NCBI RefSeq assembly: GCF_000282975.1
Contig: NZ_ALJC01000038.1
Coordinates: 1 to 64,000 of the forward strand
Reading direction: 5' to 3'
Source of the DNA: Pseudomonas psychrophila HA-4
Lineage (GTDB): Bacteria; Pseudomonadota; Gammaproteobacteria; Pseudomonadales; Pseudomonadaceae
Length of the DNA stretch: 64,000 bases
In this document: positions 26,297-35,042 of the stretch, in pieces
Layout of the letters: each line of letters starts with the position of its first letter
Position numbering within the stretch: position 1 is the stretch's first letter
The notes under the pieces: model-generated
The model's database searches: none
What the model saw: the letters and a program-made list of their open reading frames with translations, nothing else
Told to the model about the DNA's origin: nothing
Position numbers and translations under genes: made by a program

Positions 26297-27295
26297 TTAA
26301 CGACGCTTGGCGCTATAGATCCGAAAACCTTGTCCTTCGGCCTTAACGGCGCAGTGTCCGAATTGCTCTTCGATCAGCGGTTGGTAGCGCAAGAAGCTAT
26401 TGGCCACAAGGCGCAGTTCGCCACCTGTTTTCAGATGTTTGACGGCTTTTTTCAGCAAGTTTTCGGTGGCGTGATAGTCGGTGTGAACGCCGACATGGAA
26501 TGGCGGGTTGCTTAAAATAGTGTTCAAACCCATCGGCGCTGCGTCGATGCCGTCGCCAGTAATCACGTCCGCTTCCAGACCATTGGCAGCCAGTGTCAGA
26601 CGACTGCTGGCGGTGGCAAACGCATCGACATCGAGCAAAGTGACGCTGTTATGCGGGTAGCGGCGTTTGACGGCTGCTCCAAGCACACCTGCGCCACAGC
26701 CGAAATCCAGTACGTGCCCGCTGGGCAGTTTGTCTAGGTGATCAAGCAGCAAGGCGCTGCCGCGATCCAGGCGGCCGTGGCTGAAAACGCCTGGCAGACT
26801 GACCACTTTCAGCGGGCCTTCGGCCAGATCCAGCTCATAGTGCTGCGCCAATTGCTCAAGCACGGGTGCGGCGGGGGCATTTTCAACGGTGACTTGCCAG
26901 AGCTGGCAATGCCGCGCGCTGTCGAGCTTGCGCGGCTTGCCGAACGGAATGAGTTGTTTGGATGCGCCTTCGATGCCGCCTTTCTTTTCGCCGACCAAAA
27001 ATACATCAGCGCCGGGCAAGCGAGCGGCCACGGCCTTGAGTACGTAATCGCTCAGTTCCTTGGACTTGGGCAGAAACACCACCGCGGTGTCGAAGGCCCG
27101 GTCGGGGATTTCGACGCCGAAATGCACGCGCCCGGCAAAGCGGGCGTCGAGCGCGGCTTGATCGCCCGCGTGCCAGCACCAGCCGTGTGCGTTCGGAAAC
27201 TCGCTGAGCAATTCATCAGCCGGCAAGCCGACTAACAGTAACGAGCCTTGAAAGTAGTCAGGCTGACGAAGCAGTACTTCACTGCGCGGATCCAT
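26297..27295 (-). CDS. rsmC: RsmC-type rRNA (guanine-N2) methyltransferase
   Basis: This SAM-dependent methyltransferase of 332 residues probably modifies 16S rRNA G1207. It has the duplicated architecture of RsmC/RlmG: a degenerate N-terminal half and a catalytic C-terminal half with the SAM site [12 protein letters not shown] and the catalytic NPPFHVG. The length is nearer RsmC (343) than RlmG (378) of E. coli; I cannot exclude RlmG activity. In P. aeruginosa the matching gene also precedes hprA. It ends just before the riboswitch-controlled gene and starts 30 bases after hprA. Confidence 0.85.
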   Translation of the reverse strand: MDPRSEVLLRQPDYFQGSLLLVGLPADELLSEFPNAHGWCWHAGDQAALDARFAGRVHFGVEIPDRAFDTAVVFLPKSKELSDYVLKAVAARLPGADVFLVGEKKGGIEGASKQLIPFGKPRKLDSARHCQLWQVTVENAPAAPVLEQLAQHYELDLAEGPLKVVSLPGVFSHGRLDRGSALLLDHLDKLPSGHVLDFGCGAGVLGAAVKRRYPHNSVTLLDVDAFATASSRLTLAANGLEADVITGDGIDAAPMGLNTILSNPPFHVGVHTDYHATENLLKKAVKHLKTGGELRLVANSFLRYQPLIEEQFGHCAVKAEGQGFRIYSAKRR

Positions 27296-27325
27296 AATCT
27301 GCTCCTCAAAAAGGGGCGCAGTCTA

Positions 27326-28291
27326 TCAACTGACGACCCGCAGCGCTGTACCGTTGAAGAACGCTTCGGCGTTTTGCGTGAGTTGACCGACGATTCGCTG
27401 CCGCGCTTCGCGACTGCCCCAGGCGCTGTGCGGGGTAATGATCAGGCGTGGAATGTCTGCGGCCAACAGCGGGTTGCCGTCGCGTGGCGGCTCTACACTC
27501 AGCACGTCGGTGGCAGCACCGCCTAAATGACCGCTGCGCAAGGCATCGGCCAGCGCCTGTTCGTCGATCATGCCGCCGCGTGCGGTGTTCACCACAAACG
27601 CGCCGGGCTTGAGCAGCGCCAGTTCGCGGGCGCCGATAAAGTTGCGGGTGTGTTCGTTGAGCGGGCAGTGGAAGGTCAGGGCGTCGACCTGCGGCAGCAG
27701 TTCGTCCACGGGCAGGCGGTCTGCGCGGGCCGGGCGACCGGGGATCTGCCCGATCAAGACGCGCATGCCAAAGGCTTCGGCCAGTTTGGCCACGGCGCTG
27801 CCCAGTTCACCGTGGCCAAACAGGCCAAGGGTTTTGCCTTCCAGTTCGACAATTGGGAAGTCCAGCAGACAAAACTGTTTGGCCTGTTGCCATTGGCCTT
27901 GCGCCACGGCTTTTTGATAGTCGATCAGCCGCGTGGCCAGTGCCAGCAACAGGCTCAAGGTGTGCTGCGCCACCGATGGCGTGCCATAACCCTGACAGTT
28001 GGCGACGGTGATTCCCAGGGCGCGGGCGGCTTCAAGGTCGACGTTGTTGGTGCCGGTGGCAGTCACCAGAACCAGCTTGAGGTCGGGGCAGGCGGCGAGG
28101 GTTGCTGCGTTGAGCAGGATTTTATTGCTGATGACGACGCTGGCGCCCTGCACGCGCTCGATCACGTTGTCGGGCGTTGTGTCCGAGAACAGCAGCAGTT
28201 CGCTGAACAGGCTGCTTAGAGGGCTGAGGTCGAGGTCGCCCAGATCCAGGGAAGGGTGATCAAGGAACACGGCGCGGTGAGTAATCGTCAT
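27326..28291 (-). CDS. hprA: D-2-hydroxyacid dehydrogenase (hydroxypyruvate/glycerate reductase type)
   Basis: This is a cytoplasmic NAD(P)H-dependent enzyme of 321 residues that reduces hydroxypyruvate or glyoxylate. The N-terminal catalytic domain is followed by a Rossmann domain (LFGHGELGSAVAKLAEAFG). The catalytic residues are visible: Arg in NTARGG, Glu in the VLSVEPP region and His in ITPHSAWGSRE. ATG 28291 is chosen over the adjacent TTG 28294. Naming as hprA rests on similarity to the P. aeruginosa gene (PA4626) next to the same methyltransferase. Confidence 0.85.
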   Translation of the reverse strand: MTITHRAVFLDHPSLDLGDLDLSPLSSLFSELLLFSDTTPDNVIERVQGASVVISNKILLNAATLAACPDLKLVLVTATGTNNVDLEAARALGITVANCQGYGTPSVAQHTLSLLLALATRLIDYQKAVAQGQWQQAKQFCLLDFPIVELEGKTLGLFGHGELGSAVAKLAEAFGMRVLIGQIPGRPARADRLPVDELLPQVDALTFHCPLNEHTRNFIGARELALLKPGAFVVNTARGGMIDEQALADALRSGHLGGAATDVLSVEPPRDGNPLLAADIPRLIITPHSAWGSREARQRIVGQLTQNAEAFFNGTALRVVS

Positions 28292-28371
28292 CAACTGTAC
28301 CTTTTGTGCTGTCGAGTGAAGGCGTAATGTGGCGAGCCTAACAGAAGAAACAATTTGTAATGGAGCCGTGC

Positions 28372-29001
28372 ATGTACTGGACAGAATTCTTGACTGTTGC
28401 CCTGATTCACTTGCTGGCGGTAGCGAGCCCCGGCCCGGATTTCGCCGTGGTGGTACGTGAAAGCGTGACTCACGGTCGTCGTGCTGGCATTTTTACCGCG
28501 TTCGGCGTGGGCACGGCAATTTTCGTGCACGTGGGTTATTCATTGCTGGGTATCGGGATTATTGTGTCGCAGTCGATTGTGCTGTTTAACGCCCTTAAGT
28601 GGCTGGCGGCGGCTTATCTGCTGTACATCGGGATCAAGGCGTTGCGGGCCAAACCGGCTGATCCGTCTGCTGCTACGGCAGCCCTGCCAGTGGGCGAGCG
28701 CACGGCGCGCGGGGCGTTCACGGCGGGTTTTGTGACCAATGGCTTGAACCCAAAAGCGACGCTGTTCTTTCTGTCGTTGTTCACCGTGGTGATCAATCCG
28801 CACACACCGTTGACGATTCAAGCGGGCTACGGTGTTTACCTCGCGGTGGCGACCGGCGCGTGGTTCTGCATGGTGGCCATGTTGTTCAGCCATCAGCGCG
28901 TACGTACCGGTTTTGCCCGCATGGGCCACTGGTTTGATCGCACCATGGGCGCGGTGCTGGTGGCGCTGGGCGTGAAACTGGCCTTTACCGAGATGCATTG
29001 A
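28372..29001 (+). CDS. LysE/RhtB-family amino-acid exporter
   Basis: This is an inner-membrane efflux protein of 209 residues with about six helices. The family motif SPGPDFAVVVRESVTHGRRAG sits after helix 1, and NGLNPKATLFFLSLF marks helix 4. Family members export lysine, threonine, homoserine or other amino acids; the substrate is unknown. ATG 28372 is preferred because TGGAGCC lies ahead of it; ATG 28360 is in frame. It is divergent from hprA. Confidence 0.87.
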   Translation: MYWTEFLTVALIHLLAVASPGPDFAVVVRESVTHGRRAGIFTAFGVGTAIFVHVGYSLLGIGIIVSQSIVLFNALKWLAAAYLLYIGIKALRAKPADPSAATAALPVGERTARGAFTAGFVTNGLNPKATLFFLSLFTVVINPHTPLTIQAGYGVYLAVATGAWFCMVAMLFSHQRVRTGFARMGHWFDRTMGAVLVALGVKLAFTEMH

Positions 29002-29176
29002 CCCATAAAGAACCGTAGTCGCTGCCGAAGGTTGCTAAGGGTTGCGAAGCGGCCCGTTTTCCCGAACCCCCGCGGTCTTCATAAAGCCCGCGGCCGTTTT
29101 CGCGGGTCTTCTTGTCAAATTCTGGTTTTCCTTCATCCTTGCGGGCTTATTGCAGCGCGCGCACGGAGAAGTATCG

Positions 29177-30943
29177 ATGTCCTCAGTTAACCGGTTCTGG
29201 TGCCGAGCCAAACTGCCATTGGCAGTCAGCCTCGTCTCGACGCTCGCCGGGCCCGCCTGGGGCGTGAGCTTTAATATCGGTGAAGTCGAAGGTCAGTTGG
29301 ATTCCGAGCTGTCCATCGGCGCCAGTTGGTCCACTGCCAAGGCGGATCGCAACTTGATTGGCGCCAACAACGGCGGCAAAGGCCAATCTGAAATCTCCGA
29401 CGATGGCCGCTTAAATTTCAAACGCGGCGAGACTTTTTCGAAAATTTTTACCGGTACACACGGCCTGGAGCTGAAATATCGCGACAGCGGCCTCTATGTG
29501 CGCGGCAAGTACTGGTACGACTTCGAGTTGCAAGACGACAGCCGGCCTTTCAAACCTATCAGTGACAGCGGCCGAAAGGCCTCCGCGCAGTCTGCGGGTA
29601 CGCAACTGCTGGACGCGTTCGTCTATCACAACTACGCGATTGGCGATCAGCCGGGTGCTGTGCGCGTGGGCAAGCAAGTGGTCAGTTGGGGCGAGAGTGA
29701 GTTCATCGGCGGTGGGATCAATGCGATTAACCCCACGGGTGTTTGGGCCTATCGACGCCCAGGCACTGAAATAAAAGACGGCTTGGTGCCGGTCAACCTG
29801 TTCTACGTCTCGCAAAGTTTGACCGATAATTTATCGGCCGAGGCGTTTTACCAGCTTGATTGGGAGCAGTCCGAAGCCGATAACTGCGGGACGTTCTTCT
29901 CACAATCTGACGTGATCGCCGACGGTTGCAGCGGCAATTATCGGGTGATGAGCAAGCGTTCGGCGCTGGACGTTGCCGATCTGTCGGCGCTGACCTCGGC
30001 GGGCGTCGATGTGAATGGCGAAGGTGTGTTGATCCGCCGCGGGGTTGATCGCGATGCGCGCAACGGCGGGCAATTTGGCGTGGCTATGCACTATGTGTTT
30101 GAGCCGCTGGACACTGAGTTTGGTGCGTTCTTCATGAACTACCACAGTCGTGACCCGATTATCAGTGGTCGCGCTGCGCCGCAGTCGGCGTATACCGCCG
30201 CTGTAGGGGCAGGCAGTCTGGCGCCAATGATCGTGGCGGGCAATTCCAGCTACTACATTGAGTACCCAGAAGATATTCGGCTGTACGGGCTGAGCTTCAA
30301 GACCACGTTATCCACAGGCACGACATGGAAGGGTGAATTGAGTTACCGGCCCAATGCGCCGGTGCAGCTCAACAGCAATGACGTGCTGTACGCCAACGTG
30401 ACATTACTGCCGGGCCTTGCCGATGCGTCCCCCCTGAGCGTGACGCCGGGGGCTGATTCGCAAGGGTATCGACGCAAAGAGATCAGCCAGTTTCAGACGT
30501 CGCTGACGCATATCTTCGACAATGCGATGGGCGCGGATCGACTGACGCTGATTGGCGAAGTGGGCATCACGCATGTGGCGGGGCTGGAAGACAAGGCTGA
30601 CCTGCGCTACGGGCGCGACCCGGTGTTTGGCTCGGCAGGTAATGACGGCTTTACCACCGCCAATGCCTGGGGCTATCGCGGGCGAGCGGTGTGGGAATAC
30701 AACAAGGTGTTCTCGGGCCTTGACCTGAGGCCCAATCTTGCCTGGTCGCATGACGTCAGCGGCTACTCGCCAGGGCCTGACAACACCTTCGAAGAAGGTC
30801 GCAAGGCGATTACGTTGGGTGTTGATGCCGAATACGAAAACACCTACACCAGCAGCCTGTCGTATACCAATTTCTTTGGTGGGCGCTACAACACGCTCAG
30901 CGACCGCGATTTTGTGGCGCTGAGTGTTGGGGTCAAATTCTGA
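29177..30943 (+). CDS. DUF1302-family outer-membrane protein
   Basis: This is a 588-residue predicted beta-barrel with a signal peptide ending near GPAWG. The mature start VSFNIGEVEGQLDSELSIGASW is typical for DUF1302, and the C-terminus (DFVALSVGVKF) ends in phenylalanine, the usual BAM signal. DUF1302 proteins are generally encoded next to DUF1329 and often an RND exporter; neither is here. Expression in related bacteria is linked to hydrophobic substrates and steroids or to quorum control, but the role is not settled. The ATG at 29177 follows CGGAGAAG. Confidence 0.85.
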   Translation: MSSVNRFWCRAKLPLAVSLVSTLAGPAWGVSFNIGEVEGQLDSELSIGASWSTAKADRNLIGANNGGKGQSEISDDGRLNFKRGETFSKIFTGTHGLELKYRDSGLYVRGKYWYDFELQDDSRPFKPISDSGRKASAQSAGTQLLDAFVYHNYAIGDQPGAVRVGKQVVSWGESEFIGGGINAINPTGVWAYRRPGTEIKDGLVPVNLFYVSQSLTDNLSAEAFYQLDWEQSEADNCGTFFSQSDVIADGCSGNYRVMSKRSALDVADLSALTSAGVDVNGEGVLIRRGVDRDARNGGQFGVAMHYVFEPLDTEFGAFFMNYHSRDPIISGRAAPQSAYTAAVGAGSLAPMIVAGNSSYYIEYPEDIRLYGLSFKTTLSTGTTWKGELSYRPNAPVQLNSNDVLYANVTLLPGLADASPLSVTPGADSQGYRRKEISQFQTSLTHIFDNAMGADRLTLIGEVGITHVAGLEDKADLRYGRDPVFGSAGNDGFTTANAWGYRGRAVWEYNKVFSGLDLRPNLAWSHDVSGYSPGPDNTFEEGRKAITLGVDAEYENTYTSSLSYTNFFGGRYNTLSDRDFVALSVGVKF

Positions 30944-31248
30944 GTGACTAGGCTCTAAATGCTCGTTTAGACACCGTAGCGCTCCGCGTTCTCGTCTGGC
31001 CTAACCTTCGCTCGAAAATATTTCGTACAGTGCTCGACATCCACCTCGAAGTTGAAGCCTCAAACGCCCTGCCAGATGTTGCGGCAGGGCTTTTTTGTGT
31101 ATTTTTCTGATATGTTTTTTTTCACTGTGTTGATTTATGAAATAACTCGTGTCATCTATGGCGTCGCAACCTCCATGGACAGACCCACTGCGCCAATGCG
31201 GATGGCGAGTATTTCTTCCCCCCCGAACACCTTCCAGGAGTCAATAAC
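30944..31248. other. Intergenic region between the DUF1302 gene and the amino-acid binding-protein gene
   Basis: This 305-base stretch holds a terminator at 31066-31096 and an AT-rich part at 31097-31150 likely to contain the promoter of the next gene. I see no gene. Confidence 0.5.
31066..31096 (+). terminator. Intrinsic terminator
   Basis: GCCCTGCC (31066-31073) pairs with GGCAGGGC (31083-31090), followed by six T residues. It ends plus-strand transcription about 125 bases after the DUF1302 gene. Confidence 0.88.
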
Positions 31249-32028
31249 TTGAACAAGACAGAACTTCTAGGTGCACTGGCACTGTGCGCTTTCAGCTTTA
31301 TGGCACACGCCGAAGAGGCCCCGATGCGTATCGGTATTGAAGCGGCTTACCCACCGTTTTCGTTCAAAACGAGTGACGGTGATATCGGTGGCTTTGACTA
31401 CGACATTGGTAATGCACTGTGCGAAGAAATGAAGGCCAAGTGCACGTGGGTTGTTCAGGAATTTGACGGCATGATTCCCTCGCTCAAGGTACGTAAGGTG
31501 GATGCGGTGCTGTCGTCCATGTCGATCACCGAAGACCGTTTGAAGTCTGTCGATTTCAGCAAAAAGTACTACCACACCCCCGGCAAGTTCGCGATGAAGG
31601 CGGGCAATGTGCTGAACGATCCTTTGGTGGATCTCAAAGGCAAGCGCGTCGGGGTGCAGCGTTCTTCAACCTATGACCGTTTTGCCACCCAGAAGCTCGA
31701 AACCGCCGGTGTCGTTGTGGTGCGCTACTCCACACAAAGTGAGGCGTTCCTGGATCTGATTGCGGGCCGTCTGGATGCCACGCTCGCTGACATCATCTAC
31801 ACCGATGAGAGCTTTATCAAAACCCCGAAAGGCGAGGGTTACGCACTGGTCGGGCCGGACATCAATGACCCGAATTTCTTTGGGCGCGGGGCGGGAATTG
31901 CGGTGCGTAAAGGCGATAAGGCGAACGTCGATCGTCTGAATGCGGCCATTGATGCCATCCGCGCCAATGGGAAGTATGAACAAGTGATGGCCAAGTACTT
32001 CACCTACGACATCTACGGCCAACAGTAA
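31249..32028 (+). CDS. Periplasmic amino-acid-binding protein (SBP_bac_3)
   Basis: This is a binding protein of 259 residues of the lysine/arginine/ornithine/histidine type, with a signal peptide (MNKTELLGALALCAFSFMAHA). The ligand-site blocks EAAYPPFSF, GFDYDIGNALCEEM, DAVLSSMSITEDR and RVGVQRSSTYDRF are well kept. The start is a TTG at 31249, eight bases after AGGAG. No permease or ATPase gene is nearby, so it must use another transporter or signal only. It lies upstream of a deacylase gene and probably shares its operon (119-base gap). Confidence 0.85.
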   Translation: MNKTELLGALALCAFSFMAHAEEAPMRIGIEAAYPPFSFKTSDGDIGGFDYDIGNALCEEMKAKCTWVVQEFDGMIPSLKVRKVDAVLSSMSITEDRLKSVDFSKKYYHTPGKFAMKAGNVLNDPLVDLKGKRVGVQRSSTYDRFATQKLETAGVVVVRYSTQSEAFLDLIAGRLDATLADIIYTDESFIKTPKGEGYALVGPDINDPNFFGRGAGIAVRKGDKANVDRLNAAIDAIRANGKYEQVMAKYFTYDIYGQQ

Positions 32029-32147
32029 GCTGTCCCGCCCAGCTGACAAGGCTCTCTTGAGGGGGCCTGTTAAGGGATCGCTCGTCCACGTTGGCCGAGT
32101 ATCGTTGGCTGGGCTCTTTGGCACCGCACAAGCACTAAGGAGTATTT

Positions 32148-33260
32148 GTGGAACACGTTAAGTATCAGTTGCCGTGGACTGCAACGGGCACAGAGCGCCA
32201 TTTGTCGCTGTTTCGTTTTGGCCAAGGCCCGCGTAAGGCTTATATCCAGGCCTCTTTGCACGCAGACGAACTACCGGGGATGCGCGTCGCGGTAGAGCTT
32301 AAACGCCGCCTGCTGGAGCTTGAAGATCAGGGCCGGTTGAGCGGGGTGGTTGAGTTGGTGCCCATGGCCAACCCTATCGGAATTGCCCAGATGTTTCAGG
32401 CAACCCATCAAGGCCGTTTTGAGTTTTCCAGTGGCAAAAACTTTAACCGCGATTTTCCGGCCTTGACCAATGAGTTGGCCGATCGGTTGGACGGTCTGCT
32501 CGGTAGCGATGCCACTGCCAACACCGCACTTATCCGCCGGGCAATGATTGAGGTGCTCAATGCGCTACCGGCTCCGGCATCGGAGCTGGACGCTTTGCGT
32601 TGTTTATTGATGCGTCACGCGTGTGACGCGGATGTGGTGCTGGACCTGCACTGCGATTTTGAGTCGGTCATGTTGCTGTATGCCATGCCGCAAAACTGGT
32701 TGCGCTTGCGTCCGTTGGCCGCACGCTTAAAAGCTGAGGCCGCCCTGTTGGCGGAAGACGCGGGTGGCAGCGCGTTTGATGAAGCGTGTGCGATCCCTTG
32801 GTTGCGTTTGGCTGAACGTTTTCCTGAGGCCGATATTCCTTTGGCGTGTGTGGCTGCAACCCTTGAATTGCGCGGTATGGCCGATACCGAAGCTGATCAG
32901 TGCGTTGAGAGTGCCGAAGCGATTCTGGGGTATCTCGCGGATCATGGCCTGATCAGCGGCGATTGGCCGCCGGTCCCCGTTCAGTGTTGTGAGGCCACGC
33001 CGTTTGCGGGCGCCCAATACGCCTATGCGCCGCACCCTGGCGTGGTGAGCTTCACCCAGCCGCTGGGGGCCAGGGTCAAGGTGGGCGACCCTCTTTTTGA
33101 AGTCATAGATCCGATCACAGACCAGCACAGTGTGGTGCGTGCCAGCACGGATGGCATTCTCTATGCGCGTGAGCGCTTGCGCTTTGCTCAGCCCGGTTTA
33201 TGGTTGGCCAAGGTCGCTGGCAGTGTGCCTGTTCGTCAAGGGCGCTTGCTCACTGACTGA
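32148..33260 (+). CDS. Succinylglutamate desuccinylase/aspartoacylase-family zinc hydrolase
   Basis: This is a probable zinc-dependent amidohydrolase of 370 residues of the AstE/ASPA (M14-like) family, which removes acyl groups from N-acylated amino acids. The zinc ligands are HADE (H-x-x-E) near residue 38 and the histidine in VVLDLHCDF about 130 residues later. The start is GTG 32148 five bases after AAGGAG. The C-terminal barrel-like segment (PHPGVVSFTQPLGARVKVGDPLFEVIDP) resembles a biotinyl-like fold. With the preceding amino-acid binding protein and the following RpiR regulator, the cluster suggests use of an N-acyl amino acid; the substrate is unknown. Confidence 0.83.
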   Translation: MEHVKYQLPWTATGTERHLSLFRFGQGPRKAYIQASLHADELPGMRVAVELKRRLLELEDQGRLSGVVELVPMANPIGIAQMFQATHQGRFEFSSGKNFNRDFPALTNELADRLDGLLGSDATANTALIRRAMIEVLNALPAPASELDALRCLLMRHACDADVVLDLHCDFESVMLLYAMPQNWLRLRPLAARLKAEAALLAEDAGGSAFDEACAIPWLRLAERFPEADIPLACVAATLELRGMADTEADQCVESAEAILGYLADHGLISGDWPPVPVQCCEATPFAGAQYAYAPHPGVVSFTQPLGARVKVGDPLFEVIDPITDQHSVVRASTDGILYARERLRFAQPGLWLAKVAGSVPVRQGRLLTD

Positions 33261-33284
33261 CCCACGCGCGGCACGGAGCCAACG

Positions 33285-33323
33285 GTAGGAACGAGCAACG
33301 ATCGCGAGCAAGCTCGCTCCTAG
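33285..33323. repeat. REP-like element
   Basis: GATCGCGAGCAAGCTCGCTCC, preceded by the degraded inverse half GTAGGAACGAGCAAC, forms a REP-like palindrome just after the deacylase gene. Confidence 0.75.
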
Positions 33324-33381
33324 GACAGTAGTGTGCACCTGCCCGGCACTTCTTTTATTCATCGGACATGTTGAGCTGGAT

Positions 33382-34290
33382 ATGCCAAGCCCCTCCCAAA
33401 ACACTACGATCTATGCCGCGCCGGTCATGCGCAAATTGGCAGAGATCGTGCCTGATTTGCCGCCCTCGCTGCGCAAGGTTGCGGATTTTATCCTGCGCCA
33501 CCCTTTGCGGGCCGCAACGCTGACGATTGAGGACATGGCTCACGAAACGCTCACCTCGCCTGCGGCAGTCAATCGTTTGGCCAAGGCTATGAACTTGGGC
33601 GGCTACACGGGCATGAAGGCCGAATTGTTAGCGACCTTGCAGCAAGTGGTGTCGCCCGTCGACAAATTGCGCAATGAGCTGGCTCATCGGCCCGACGGGG
33701 CGTTTGGCTTGCATGAGCAGATCCAGAGCGCGAGCAGCAACTTGGCAACGGCGGCCAGTAATAATCATCCAGACACCTTTGAAACTTTTGTCACTCACCT
33801 GATAAAAGCGCGCAGGATTTACATTCTGGGCTTTGGCAACAGTGTCTACTTTGCAGGTTTCGCGGCTTCGACCCTGACCCCGTTCTGTCCCGATGCCATC
33901 GCAATTAGCATGGAGGGCGGCAACGAAAACGCCGCGTACCGCTTGGCGGCAATCACCGATCAGGATGTCTTGTTGGCGATCTCCCTGCCGCGCTATTCCA
34001 TCGATACCCTGCAACTGTCGCGCTTCGCCAGCGAGCGTAACGCAACGGTGCTGGCGATTACGGATTCGCCTGCTTCGCCGTTGGCCAGCATTGCCAAGCA
34101 CGTGTTGTTTGCGCCTGCTGACCATCCGGTGATGACCAGCTCCAGCATCGCGGTGCTCGCCTTGATCGAGGGATTGGTTGCGGGGGTGATGGCGCGTAAC
34201 AAGGAAGCGGTCAAACTGGCAACCGAACTGACTGAGAGCGTGATGTCTTACCTGCATGTGCCGGTCAGTACAAAAACGTCTAAAAAATGA
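33382..34290 (+). CDS. MurR/RpiR-family transcriptional regulator
   Basis: This is a 302-residue DNA-binding regulator. The N-terminal HTH_6 domain (about 12-85) contains SPAAVNRLAKAMNLGGYTGMK, and the C-terminal SIS domain (about 125-265) is a sugar-phosphate-binding fold. RpiR proteins usually control nearby catabolic genes in response to phosphorylated sugars, though some in pseudomonads control amino-acid or N-acyl compounds. The start ATG 33382 is preceded only by a weak GAGCTGG. It lies downstream of the deacylase and may regulate the 31.2-33.3 kb genes. Confidence 0.85.
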   Translation: MPSPSQNTTIYAAPVMRKLAEIVPDLPPSLRKVADFILRHPLRAATLTIEDMAHETLTSPAAVNRLAKAMNLGGYTGMKAELLATLQQVVSPVDKLRNELAHRPDGAFGLHEQIQSASSNLATAASNNHPDTFETFVTHLIKARRIYILGFGNSVYFAGFAASTLTPFCPDAIAISMEGGNENAAYRLAAITDQDVLLAISLPRYSIDTLQLSRFASERNATVLAITDSPASPLASIAKHVLFAPADHPVMTSSSIAVLALIEGLVAGVMARNKEAVKLATELTESVMSYLHVPVSTKTSKK

Positions 34291-34347
34291 TCAGTAGGCC
34301 ATCGGCGCTGCCGTGGCTTTATCAAGCTCATGCAGGGCAAGGAGCTG

Positions 34348-35037
34348 TCAGATGTTGCTGCATAAAAAGTGTTTGATGGTTGTGGCGTAGGGGTGCCAGC
34401 GTGTGGCCTCGATTTCACCTTGAAGGTATTCATTAATGTCGGCGTCATCCCAGGACATTAATTCTTCGAAATCCTCGGCTTTTATATTTTTGTAAGTGCT
34501 GACAGCTTTGGCTCTTGCACCTGCGAGAGCATTGTCGTTCAGGCCGAAAACGCGAATGGTTTCTGTGGCGCGATGGTTGTCTTCTGGGCTTAAGGGGCTG
34601 CGAACGCGCACTTCTCCGGTTGAATGGAAATAAAAGTAGTGCTCGGGATTATGTTCGTCAGGTTTGACTAGCTCATCAGGGTTATAGGCTGCTGCTGATG
34701 GGCGATCCTTGTAGTGCCCGCAATGCGTGTTGGCGCCACACGCGAGAAAAAAATTGCTCCATTCAAACGTCAGCTCGGGGTAGCCGTGCTTTGGGTTTTT
34801 GCGACGAAAATGTTCAATATGCCCTTCATTGCGAATAGCGCTCTCACAGTACGCACAGCGCAAGCCATATTCGCGGGTATTCTCCAGGGTGATTCCCGGG
34901 ATCCCCTGGAACTGAAAGAGGGCGAAACGCAGTTGTTTTTTGCAGTCGCTCTTAAAGTCGTCCCAACGTTGTGTTCGGTAGTCATATTCGGCTAAGCAGG
35001 CTGGGGCGATGATGTCGGCACGATCCAGTTTGAGCAT
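34348..35037 (-). CDS. ptuB: HNH nuclease of a Septu-type defence system (PtuB-like, TIGR02646)
   Basis: This is a 229-residue protein with an HNH-type core: C61-A-Y-C64, H73-I-E-H76 followed by FRRK, N95 in EWSNFFLAC, and C100/C106 with H108. This CxxC...IEHFRxK...W.N...C....CG..K pattern is that of PtuB, also found with some retrons. It starts five bases after the ptuA stop codon, so the two are one operon. In Septu, PtuB cleaves DNA and PtuA controls it during phage infection. The assignment is from motifs and pairing; neither function is tested here. Confidence 0.85.
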   Translation of the reverse strand: MLKLDRADIIAPACLAEYDYRTQRWDDFKSDCKKQLRFALFQFQGIPGITLENTREYGLRCAYCESAIRNEGHIEHFRRKNPKHGYPELTFEWSNFFLACGANTHCGHYKDRPSAAAYNPDELVKPDEHNPEHYFYFHSTGEVRVRSPLSPEDNHRATETIRVFGLNDNALAGARAKAVSTYKNIKAEDFEELMSWDDADINEYLQGEIEATRWHPYATTIKHFLCSNI

Positions 35038-35042
35038 GGCGA

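Noticed and set aside
29083..29114. Hairpin after the LysE gene (AGCCCGCG with CGCGGGTCT)
   Set aside because: The stem is fair, but the following T content is too weak to call a terminator.
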